Origin: Chromera velia
Taxonomy: Eukaryota > Sar > Chromeraceae
Length of the DNA: 32,148 nt
Reading direction: 5' to 3'
NCBI GenBank assembly: GCA_018398765.1
Contig: JAHBMJ010001331.1
Location: 1 to 32,148 of the forward strand
Every line of letters begins with the position of its first letter. The stretch's first letter is position 1. A program made the translations under genes and the position numbers. The notes below the pieces were generated by a model that was not told the origin of the DNA, ran no database searches, and saw only the letters and a list, made by a program, of their open reading frames with translations. This document shows, in pieces, positions 1-9,700 of the stretch.

Positions 1-3
1 GTG

Positions 4-40
<37 letters not shown>

Positions 41-48
41 ATGCGTGC

Positions 49-80
<32 letters not shown>
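1..80. repeat. (GT)n microsatellite
   Basis: Nearly pure GT/GC-GT dinucleotide run at the left window edge, with a short block of GTGC/GCGT variants near 39-56. It is non-coding and lies downstream of the minus-strand SPC25-like gene. Confidence 0.95.
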
Positions 81-86
<6 letters not shown>

Positions 87-396
87 AAGAATGCTAGAAA
101 ATTTTAACTTTGTATTGTAGTCATCATAAATGCTAGCATAAATGCTCTGTAAATGTTAGATAGAGGTAGATTGAGGCTAAACAACACCAACATCCATACG
201 ATAATTACACATAACTAGTTATATCAATCAATCAATCAAATCAATCAATATATGACGCTAGATATAAGAATAACATACAAATGAGTTTTGAAGTGACCAG
301 GCATTTATTTGAAAGTAACACTTTAATTTGGCGCGTTTTCAAGCTATAAAAACCGATTTTGATCTCAGTGCTCTGTAAGGTCAGTCAATCCAGCAG
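81..396. other. AT-rich intergenic stretch, 3' side of SPC25-like gene
   Basis: No gene is seen. The stretch is AT-rich and holds a short (TCAA)n run near 225-248. The first ~100 bases left of the stop codon at 397-399 probably include the 3' UTR of the minus-strand gene. I could not identify a polyadenylation signal with confidence. Confidence 0.5.
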
Positions 397-846
397 TCAC
401 TCAGTCTTCTCACTTGGTTTCACCCCTCCAGAAGGTTTCGGGGAATCTCTTTCGCCGCCCTTGAATCGTTCAATTAGTTTCGTGCAGATCGTGTAGACGG
501 TTGCATGGCTGAGATACCTGAAGACACACATGCGGAAGGAAAAAAGTAAGAGGCCAAGAGGGTGTGTACAAAATGAGAATTTTCTCCACAAGAGGGAGGG
601 GGTAGGGGTAGGGAAGTGTCTGGGAACGCAGAGAGACAGAGAGACGCGGACTGCAATCCGAAAAAGAAGAAAGATCTCAAAGACGTGAGGGGGCACATAC
701 AATCATACTTTCAACCAGGCCTTCGTTCCCCATCTCCCTCTTCTTCCTCAAATGTCTGTCCGTCTGTCCATCTGCGTTTTTTATCCACCTACCTGTCTAT
801 CTGTGTGCATCTTCCCTCCCACCCCCCTTCTCTCTTTATCTGTGTA

Positions 847-877
<31 letters not shown>

Positions 878-3106
878 GATGTACGCACGTGTGTGCGTGT
901 GTGTGTGCGCGCGCGCCTGTATATGCGGGCTTGTTTTTTCTTTGTCGGGCTGTGTGCCTGTGTGTCTGTTCGTCTGGTTGCTTTTCTGTATGTCTTTTCA
1001 TCTGTCTGGAAGCCTGGAACATAGTGGGAGCGTTGGCGTTGCGACCTGCCTGCCTGCTTGTCCCCTCTCCCCGTCCCAAAGCACCCACCCGCCCACGCAC
1101 CCGTCAACATCGAAGATCTTGGAGACCGATTCTTCGCATGTCAGTGTTCCCTTCGCCAGAGAGTCCCCACTCATGTGCCGGCACCTGAGTTTCAGAGTAC
1201 CGCTCAGGTGAGGGATCTGGCTGTCCAGGGAAAACACGCACTGCACGCAGCGAGAGAATGGAAAATGTCAAGAGAGAGGAGTCGCGATGCATTTCTGTAT
1301 GGAGGACGGTGTGACAGGTTGAGACGGCAGGGGAGACAGGGGAAGCGAGAGAGAAAAGCCTCTGGAAAGCCCACAAACAGAACAGGCAACGGGTGCAGGC
1401 AGTGAAGAGAGACAAGGGGGTCGAACGAAGTCCGGGCACACAGGAAGAAGCGGACATGCGCGTTGAATGGAAAGAGCAACCAAAAAGAACAAGCTGGGGG
1501 CGAGAAGGAAGGGGACAAGACACCAAAACGAGAAGAGAAAAAAACACGATAGAAGCAGCGGCACATGCGGAGGCCTCAGCAGAAAGAAACAAACCCCCTC
1601 TCCCCCGATCCCTTGCATGCATGCAGTCCCAGAGCAAAAAGGGACTGGGTGTCTGTCTGCTGGCTGCTGACTTGGTCGACTTTGAGGAAAGTGCAGGACG
1701 ATTGAATGAGGAAAGAGTCAAGGACGCTCATGATCAGCATCAGAATGACAAAGCTGACCTGCAATGACGAGAAAGGAAACAGACGAATTGAACGCGAGAA
1801 AAAAGAATGAAGACGGCGATCAAAATCCATTGACAGGAAACTTGGATGACAGAACAACCATGTACATGAGGGCATGCCATGCAAGACCTGAACAGTCTAT
1901 CGCTACAAATGCGTTCAGTAGCCTGTGACAACCAAATCAAATGCTTTTTGTGCGTGCTCTTCGGAAGCTGGGAACCAAACTATGGTGTGAATGCCGACAA
2001 GAAAAATGCAGAAGGGAGAATCAAAAGGATTTTGACCACTCTACTTTTTTTGCTCTTGAATCCATCTTTGTCCACTTGCACACAAATGGCCCCGCGCGCG
2101 CACGCACACACACTCATGGACACCGGCACGCACGCGCACGCGCACACCCGCTTACACTTACATACACACTGACACACACACTCACACACCACACACTGAC
2201 ACACCACACACTCACTTACACACTCGCATACTCACGCCCTCCCACTCACTCCCAGGACAGTTCCCGCTCGAAAATCCAACCAAAAAGTTCAGGTGCGGCC
2301 TGTCTCGCTCTCCCTACTCAAACCTTCCTTCATCTTGTGTGCAGCCGACTCGGAGAACTGCAGTAGCAGTGAACCCCCCCCACGAACCCACGCGCCCACA
2401 TGAACGGCGGGCAGATTTGTTGATTTTGCACGCTCGCAGGCTAAAGAACTTACCACGCAGATCCCAATTTCATATTGTTGTGTGGGAAACTTGAAAGCAA
2501 ACTGCCCAGCAGTTGCTATCAGACTTGCTACAGCGCAGATGGCGAGGCGGAGGTCTGGAATTCGTTTTGATTCCGTCAGCCCGATCCGTGGGAGCATCTG
2601 CAGGAAGGAAACAGGAGGCAAGTGACAGCAGCAGCAAGCATTAACAGAACGCCCAAAACCATCACTGCAGCTCATTTGGATCCGATCCCTGACAGCGTGT
2701 TCGAGGACAGGGCTAATGCAATTGGTGGGAGAGTGATGCACCGACAGGCAGGCAGACCGCTCTACAGACAACAGACTGTAGACACTCCCTCAGACATCCC
2801 CGATCGGCTTCCCCGACTCACATCTTGGATGTACTCGTTGATATGTCTCAGGAGGTCATTCTCTGCGTACTTGTTGATAGCTTTAGCTGCAGCCAGAATC
2901 CGCATGGAAGGAAAGAGAGAAAGGGAGACGGAAGGGGGAGAGACGGTTGTTCAGTTTCTCGCTGTCTCCAGTCAAATTTGTTCATGCCAATCTTCCGAAA
3001 GGCGCAAAGACCGACCTGACAAAATCGACTTGGGTACAGGCGGTATGTTTGCACTCACAACCACATCTTCTTTCTTCAATTCCCACTCCCCGTGTTTTTT
3101 CGTCAT
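397..3106 (-). CDS. Signal peptidase complex subunit 2 (SPC25/SPCS2-like), six exons
   Basis: This is a non-catalytic subunit of the ER signal peptidase complex, which removes signal peptides from secretory proteins. Exons read on the minus strand: 3106-3016, 2886-2822, 2597-2454, 1758-1672, 1240-1101, 517-397. All junctions are GT-AG and phases 1,0,0,0,2 are consistent. The joined length is 648 nt (215 aa plus TGA). Seen in the protein: a charged N-terminus; two membrane helices at about residues 68-87 and 97-119, joined by a short loop containing KFP; then a C-terminal cytosolic domain containing the motif SVSKIFDVDG around residues 167-176, and a basic, proline-containing tail. The two-helix hairpin with the KFP loop and the S-V-x-x-F-D-x-D-G motif is the SPC25 layout, and the length suits the family. 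The start is the first in-frame ATG of exon 1. Introns hold microsatellites. Family call is from memory of conserved motifs. Exon borders are my inference. Confidence 0.85.
841..935. repeat. (TG)n microsatellite in SPC25-like intron 5
   Basis: A TG dinucleotide tract with CG-containing interruptions (GCGCGCGC near 907-916) lies inside the last intron (518-1100) of the minus-strand gene. Short open frames across it are low-complexity artefacts. Confidence 0.9.
2090..2235. repeat. (CA)n-rich tract in SPC25-like intron 3
   Basis: CA/CACT/CGCA-type simple repeats with interruptions lie within the intron at 1759-2453 of the minus-strand gene. No coding potential. Confidence 0.85.
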
Positions 3107-3372
3107 CTTGCCTGAAGCACCCAGAGACCTGGAGGTGAATGTGAAGAAAGTTGCTAGAGAAGATTCCTTCGAAAAGAGCAGTCCAGGTGAAGAACTTGGA
3201 GTACGCCTAGTTGCATGGAGACCAAAAATGCTGCAAACCTCTTCACTGCAACGGGCTTTCACGGCTGAAAGGAAAGTGAAAGAGACTGCACTGTCACTTC
3301 AGCGTGCAGGATAATCCCCGAGAATTGAGTGGATGGTTGTCAGAGCGGTCACGCGCGGCGGCGGCGCGCTAG
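3107..3372. other. 5' flank of SPC25-like gene, probable promoter region
   Basis: This ~270-bp stretch lies upstream of the SPC25-like ATG (3106, minus strand). It ends in a GC-rich, near-palindromic cluster (about 3349-3370, CGCGCGGCGGCGGCGCGC) directly before the first 272-bp repeat. No core promoter element could be assigned. Confidence 0.4.
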
Positions 3373-3644
3373 TGAGTTGGCGTTAGCAGGCTCCGCGTGC
3401 GAAAGCCGGTGTTCCTCGTCAGGCTCAGCGAGTCGGCCGATTCCGCGGGCTTAGGGCCCAAGGACCGGCCTGGCCCGAATTTATCCCGACGCAACTTCAA
3501 AAAGCGGTGAGACGGGAATAAATTCGACCTCTCGACTGACCGATTCAATCAAAAGCTGGAGAAAGCAGTTAAGTTGTACTTAACTAGCCAAGAACTCCAC
3601 CTCTCGCTCTCATCGCGACGGACTCGATTCTTTAATCGAGATCC
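3373..3644. repeat. 272-bp direct repeat, left copy (repeat B)
   Basis: Matches 13028-13299 over the full 272 bases with about 13 substitutions. Starts TGAGTTGGCG and ends AATCGAGATCC. It brackets the left edge of the minisatellite block, like a terminal direct repeat. Contains an inverted repeat CGAATTTATCCCG / CGGGAATAAATTCG with a 24-base loop, and a small GTTAAGT-TGT-ACTTAAC hairpin. No coding potential. Confidence 0.9.
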
Positions 3645-4246
3645 GGACTCGATTCACGTCTGCCACAGCAGCCAGAAGAGAGTAATGGTCTCTCCGATTC
3701 TCTCCGCCTCTTCAGTTGCGTCGTTCCGACAGCACAGCGGCGATCTCTCACCTGCTTCACTTCTGCCACAGCAGACAAAGGAGAGCAGCATCTCCCCCCC
3801 CCCTCCAATCCAGTCGCGTCGTCTCCAACACAGTGTCAGGAGAGCAGTGGCTTCTCCCTTCATTCATTCGTGCGGGGGCAGCCACAGGAGGGCATCAGTC
3901 TCTCCCTCGGTTTCTATTAACGATGCACACACTGTGGGAGACCAGCAGCATCGGTCCTCCCCTCCTTCAAGTCTGTCATTCAATGCAGCGCCCCCCCGAA
4001 GAGCGACAGTCTCTTCCTCCAGTATCTCCAGTCAGGTCTGTCGATGCACTGCCAGACAGAGGAGAACAACATCCTCTCCCTCCCGTCAGTTTGATCGTTA
4101 CCTAGATCGTTACAAACAGAGGAGAGCGGCAGTCTCTCCCTCCGTTCCGTTCTGTCACAACAGACAGAGGAGAGCGACAGTCTCTTCCTCCGTTCCGTTC
4201 TGTCACAGCAGGCAGAGGAGAGCGGCAGTCTCTCCCTCCTTCCAGT
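3645..4246. repeat. Minisatellite array, left degenerate part
   Basis: Diverged units related to the 48-bp core unit (CAGCAGACAGAGGAGAGC...TCTCCCTCC) start just after repeat B and become more regular towards 4246. The last unit is split by the transposon at 4247-5285. The reading frames through it (for example 3574-4275) are repeat artefacts. Confidence 0.85.
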
Positions 4247-5285
4247 CTAGGGTAATCGACTTAAAATATTACTAGATGAATTTTAGGGGTTACACATGGG
4301 GTATGTTAGTATTTAACGTCACCCCTACACTAAAAACTATTTTTTAAGACTTATTACATTAAATTACTTCAAACAAAGTTAACATCTCATCAGAATGCTC
4401 ACTGGTTCGCTTGCAATCTGCAATGAAAGTCTTGTTTCCAGGTGACATTTAGAAACTTTAAGGGCTCGTAAACTCGTAATCCATAATATATAGTAAAATA
4501 GGGTAAACAGCCCCCCTCTCTGGACCCTCCTTCAAAAAACAAAAGAAAACCGTCATGATGCGATAATGTCATCACTAGACTTCAATCTCAACATCCATGA
4601 CAACATCAAGGTCCTTCATGAGGAGCTTTTTGAACGCTTCTTCGACTTTTTACAGTTTATCCTCCTCCATGAACAAACTTTTTCCCTAGCCTTTTCCTAC
4701 GACTTTTGCATGGTACAACTAATAAAAAATAACAGCAAGACCAACAGTATTAAGGCAAATTTTGGGCTGCAATGGAACCAGGCTCGCGGCGGCTACTCTT
4801 GCCGGCTGTTGCTCTGCGGCCTCCCAAGAGAGGCCGAAAAGTCAACTCAACGCCTCTTCCATCAGTCTCCTCCCCTCCCTTTGCCCCTGAATCCCTAGCC
4901 TGACTTCCTAATAGGCAGTCAAAAGACTGTAAAAGAAGAGAATTAATAATTTTTATTGTTTTTTGTATGAGCTATAACGGGAAGCCTTGTGCTTTCGGGG
5001 AGATGGGTAACGGTATGTAAGAGAAAAAAATATTGGTGGTCTTTCAAAACTTTAAGATACTATAATCTCGTAATCCGTAATCAGTTGTAAGAGACATACC
5101 ATAAAAAAGCGGGTATATGATTATTTTTTCCCGTAATCACACTTAATTTCACCGGATTTAAGCTTTTTAAGATGAACCACGTTCCTTTAGCCTGAAATGT
5201 TTATATAATCTATGTTTTTATTATATGTTTTATATGATCTTACCTATAAAATCTTAATCATAATTAAAATAGTCGAATACTCTAG
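4247..5285. mobile_element. 1,039-bp non-autonomous DNA transposon with 9-bp target duplication
   Basis: Both ends carry the inverted repeat: left CTAGGGTAATCGACT, right (reverse complement) CTAGAGTATTCGACT, 13 of 15 identical, with weaker similarity further in. The element is flanked by perfect 9-bp direct repeats CCTTCCAGT (4238-4246 and 5286-5294). Removing one duplication plus the element restores a normal 48-bp unit, so this is a real insertion. Inside it is AT-rich with an internal direct repeat CTCGTAATCC(A/G)TAAT near 4474 and 5066. No transposase is seen. A 9-bp duplication fits Mutator-like elements best, but the superfamily is inferred from duplication length only. Confidence 0.85.
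4566..4898 (+). CDS. Unrecognised 110-aa open frame inside the transposon
   Basis: An ATG-initiated frame of 110 codons lies within the 1,039-bp inverted-repeat element. The N-terminal half is leucine/phenylalanine rich (residues ~8-40), followed by a basic glutamine/arginine stretch and a proline-leucine tail. I recognise no domain and no transposase catalytic pattern. It may be chance, or a leftover of captured coding sequence. Confidence 0.15.
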   Translation: MSSLDFNLNIHDNIKVLHEELFERFFDFLQFILLHEQTFSLAFSYDFCMVQLIKNNSKTNSIKANFGLQWNQARGGYSCRLLLCGLPREAEKSTQRLFHQSPPLPLPLNP

Positions 5286-8200
5286 CCTTCCAGTTCTGTT
5301 GTAAGAAACAGAGGAGAGCGACATTCCTCCTTTCCATTCTGCCACAGCAGACAGAGGAGAGCGGCAGTCTCTCCCTCCATCCCGTTCTGTCACAGCAGGT
5401 AGAAAAGAGCGGCAGTCTCTCTATCCTTCTAGTTCTGTCGCGAGAGACAGAGGAGAGCAACATCCTCTCCTTCCATCCCGTAATATCTTAGCAGACAGAG
5501 GAGAGCGGCATTCCTCTTCCTCCTTTCCGTTCGGCCACAGCAGACAGAGGAGAGCGGCAGTCTCTCCCTCCATCCCGTTCTGTCACAGCAGACAGAGGAG
5601 AGCGGCAGTCTCTCCCTCCTTCCAGCTCTATCGCAAGAGACAGAGGAGAGCAACATCCTCTCCTTCCATCCCGTTCTATCACAGCAGACAGAGGAGAGCA
5701 ACATTTCTCTTCCTCCTTTACGTTTGGTCACTGCAGACAAAGGAGAGCGGCAGTCTTTCCCTCTATTCCGTTCTGTCACAGCAGACAGAGGAGAGCGGCA
5801 GTCTCTCCCTCCTTCCGGTTCTGTCAGTGCAAACAGAGGAGAGCAGCAGTCTCTCCCTCCTTCCGGTTCTGTCACAGATGGCAGAGGAGAGCGGCATTCT
5901 CTCCCTCCTTCCGGTTCTATCTCAGCAGACAGAGGAGAGCGGCGTTCTCCATTCCGTTCTATCACAGTAGACAGAGGAGAGCGGCAGTCTCTCTCTCCAT
6001 CCGGTTCTATCATAGCAGAGAGAGGAGAGCGGCACTCTCTCCCTCCTTCCGGTTCTGTCACAGCAGACAGAGGAGAGCGGCGTTCTCCCTTCCGTTCTGT
6101 CACAGCAGACAGAGGAGAGCGGCAGTCTCTCCCTCCATCCGGTTCTATCATAGCAAACAGAGGAGAGCGGCAGTCTCTCCCTCCTTCCGGTTTTGTCTCA
6201 GTAGGCAGAGGAGCGTGGCAGTCTCTCCTTCCATTCCGTTCTGTGGCAGTAGACAGAGGAGAGCGGTAGTCTCTCCCTCCATCCCATTCTGTTTCAGCAG
6301 ACAGAGGAGAGCAATATGCTCTTCCCCTTTTCAGTTTGTAGTTGCACACGGAGGAGTGCAACATTCCTCTTCCTTCTTTTCATTCTTGTTCATTCTATGA
6401 CAGCAGACAGAGGAGAGCAGCAGTCTCTCCCTCCATTCCGTTCTGTCACAGCAGACAGGGGAGAGCAGCAATCTCTCCCTCCATCCCGTTTTGTCACAGC
6501 AGACAGAGGAGAGCAGCAGTCTCCCTCTTTCTGGTTCTGTCACAGCAGACAGAGGAGAGCGACAGTCTCTCCCTCCATTCTGTTCTGTCACAGCAGATAG
6601 AGGAGAGCAGCAATCTCTCCCTCTATCCCATTCTATCACAGCAAACAGAGGAGAGCAGCAGTCTCCCTCCTTCCGGTTCTGTCATATGCAGCAGATAGAG
6701 GAGAGCAATATCCTCTCCCCCCTTTCAGTTTGTTGTTGCACACGGAGGAGAGCAACATTCCTTTTCCTCCTTTTCGTTCTGTGATAGCAGACAGAGGAGA
6801 GCGGCAGTCTCTCCCTCCTTCCGGTTCTGTTAGTGCAGACAGAGGAGAGCGGCAGTCTCTTCCTCCTTCCGGTTCTGTCACAGACGGCAGAGGAGAGCGG
6901 CACTCTCTCCCTCCTTCCGGTTCTGTCACAGCAGACAGAGGAGAGCGGTGTTCTCCATTCCGTTCTGTTACAGTAGACAGAGGAGAGCGGCAGTCTCTCC
7001 CTCCATCCGGTTCTATCATAGCAGATAGAGGAGAGCGGCACTCTCTCCCTCCTTCCCATTCTGTCTCAGCAGACAGAGGAGAGCAATATGCTCTCCCCCT
7101 TTTCAGTTTGTAGTTGCACACAGAGGAGTGCAACATTCCTCTTCCTCCTTTTCATTCTCGTTCATTCTGTGACAGCAGACAGAGGAGAGCGGCAGTCTCT
7201 CCCTCCTTCCGGTTTTGTCTCAGTAGGCAGAGGAGCGCGGCAGTCTCTCCTTCCATTCCGTTCTGTGACAGTAGACAGAGGAGAGCGGTAGTCTCTCCCT
7301 CCATCCCATTCTGTCTCAGCAGATAGAGGAGAGCAATATGCTCTCCCCCTTTTCAGTTTGTAGTTGCACACAGAGGAGTGCAACATTCCTCTTCCTCCTT
7401 TTCATTCTCGTTCATTCTGTGACAGCAGACAGAGGAGAGCGTCAATCTCTCCCTCCATTCCGTTCTGTCACAGCAGACAAGGGAGAGCAGCAGTCTCCCT
7501 CCTTCCAGTTCTGTCACAGCAGACAGAGGAGAGTGGCAGTCTCTCCCTCCATTCCGTTCTGTCATAGCAGACAGAGAAGAGCAGCAATCTCTCCCTCTAT
7601 CCCGTTCTGTCACAGCAGACAGAGGAGAGCAGCAGTCTCCCTCCTTCCGGTTCTGTCACAGCAGACAGAGGAGAGCGGCAGTCTCTCCCTCCATCCCGTT
7701 CTGTCTTAGCAGACAGAGGAGAGCAATATCCTCTCCCCCCTTTCAGTTTGTTGTTGCACACGGAGGAGAGCAACATTCCTTTTCCTTCTTTTCGTTCTGT
7801 GATAGCAGACAGAGGAGAGCGGCAGTCTCTCTCTCCATCCCATTCTGTCACAGCAGACAGAGGAGAGCGGCAGTCTCTCCCTCCTTCCAGCTCTGTCGCA
7901 AGAGACAGAGGAGAGCAACATCCTCTTCCTCCATCTGCTTCTGTCTTAGCAGACAGAGGAGAGCAACATTCCTCTTCCTCCTTTACGTTCGGTCACTGCA
8001 GACAAAGGAGAGCGGCAGTCTTTCCCTCCATCCCGTTCTGGCACAGCAGGCAGAAGAGAGCGGCAGTCTCTCCCTCCTTCCAGTTCTGTCGCAAGAGACA
8101 GAGGAGACTCAGGAGAGCAATATCCTCTCCCTCCTTCCGGTTTTCTCACAGCATGCAGAGGAGAGTGGCAGTCTCTCCCTCCTTCCGGTCCTATCACAGC

Positions 8201-9700
8201 AGACAGAGGAGAGCAGCAACCTCTCCCTCCATCCTGTTTCTGTCACAGCAGATAGAAGAGAGTGGCAGTCTTTCCCTCCATTTCGTTCTGTCACAGTAGA
8301 CAGAGGAGAGCGGCAGTCTCTCCCTCCATCCCGTTCTGTCGCAGCAGACAGAGGAGAGCGGCAGTCTCTCCCTCCTTCCAGTTCTTAGACTATTACAGCA
8401 GACAGAGGAGAGCAGCAGTCTCTCCCTCCTTCCGGTTCTGTCATATGCAGCAGACAGAGGAGAGCGGCAGTCTCTTCCTCTTTCCGCTTCTGTCACAGCA
8501 GACAGAAGAGAGCAGCAGTCTCTCCCTCTATTCCGTTCTATCACAGCAGACAGAGGAGAGCGTCAGTCTCTCCCTCCATTCCGTTCTGTCATAGCAGACA
8601 GAGAAGAGCAGCAATCTCTCCCTCTATCCCGTTCTGTCACAGTAGACAGAGGAGAGCAGCAGTCTCCCTCCTTCCGATTCTGTCACAGCAGACAGAGGAG
8701 AGCGGCAGTCTCTCCCTCCATCCCGTTCTGTCTTAGCAGATAGAGGAGAGCAATATCCTCTCCCCCCTTTCAGTTTGTCGTTGTACATGGAGGAGAGCAA
8801 CATTCCTTTTCCTCCTTTTCGTTCTATGACAGCAGACAGAGGAGAGCGGCAGTCTCTCCCTCCATCCTGTTCTATCACAGCAGACAGAGGAGAGCAGCAT
8901 CCTCTTCGTCTATCCGGTTCTGTCACAGCAGGTAAAGGTGAGCAGCATCCTCTCTGTCTATCCCGGTCTATCACAACAGACAAAGGAGAGCAGCAGTCTC
9001 TCCCTCTTTTCAGTTTTGTTGCAACAGACCGAGGAGAGCGCCAGTCTCTCCCCCTTTCCGCTTCTGTTGTAAAAGACAGAGGAGAGCAATATCCTCTGCC
9101 TCCTTCTAGTTTGTGGTTGCACACGGAGGAGAGCCACATCCTCTTCCTCCTTTCCGTTCTGTCTCAGCAGACAGAGGAGAGCGGCAGTCTCTCCCTCCTT
9201 CCAGTTCTGTCACAGCAGGCAGACGAGAGCAGCAGTCTCTTCCCCCTTCCGCTCTTATTGCAAGAGACAGAGGAGAGCAACATCCTCTGCCTCCTTCCAG
9301 TTAGTCATTGCACACGGAGGAGAGCAACATTCCTCTTCTTCTTTTCCGTTCTGTCACAGCAGACAGAGGAGAGCGGCAGTCTCTCCCTCCTTCCGGTTCT
9401 GTTACAGTAGGCAGAGGAGAGCAACATCCTCTGCCTCCTTCCAGTTAGTCGTTGCACACGGAGGAGAGCAACATTCCTCTTCTTCTTTTCCGTTCTGTCA
9501 CAGCAGACAGGGGAGAGCGGCAGTCTCTCCCCCCTTCCGCTTCTGTTGTAACAGAAAGAGGAAAGCAACATCCTCTGCCTCCTTCCAGTTTGTCGTTGCA
9601 CACGGAGGAGAGCAATATCCTCTTCCTCCTTTCCGTTCTGTCACAGCAGACAAAGGAGAGTGGCAGTCTGTTCCTCCATTTCATTCAGTCACAATAGAGA
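5286..9700. repeat. 48-bp minisatellite, homogeneous core (~90 units)
   Basis: Tandem units of 48 bp, with 42-bp variants lacking six bases. Each unit contains TCTGTC-N6-GACAGA and GGAGAG-N7-CTCTCC inverted repeats, for example at 5579-5596 and 5597-5615. Because 48 is divisible by three, several frames on both strands stay open for hundreds of codons as 16-residue repeats. The different frames give quite different peptides, so I treat them as artefacts. Variant segments carrying GTTTGTTGTTGCACACGG recur at 6723, 7741 and 8768, giving a higher-order period near 1.02 kb. A local 145-bp duplication lies at about 9281/9426. Confidence 0.95.

Noticed and set aside
1104-1721. 205-codon minus-strand frame as an independent gene
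   Set aside because: It overlaps exons and introns of the SPC25-like gene in other frames and shows no domain.
5429-6364. Long open frame (311 codons, minus) and several similar frames in the 48-bp array as a repetitive protein gene
   Set aside because: The unit length is a multiple of three, so frames on both strands stay open as 16-residue repeats; the frames break wherever the array has an indel, and no start, splice or domain evidence favours one.
5286-9700. Array resembling a CRISPR array (regular repeats with hairpins)
   Set aside because: There are no unique spacers: the whole 48-bp unit is repeated, there are no cas genes, and the context is a eukaryotic intron-containing genome.
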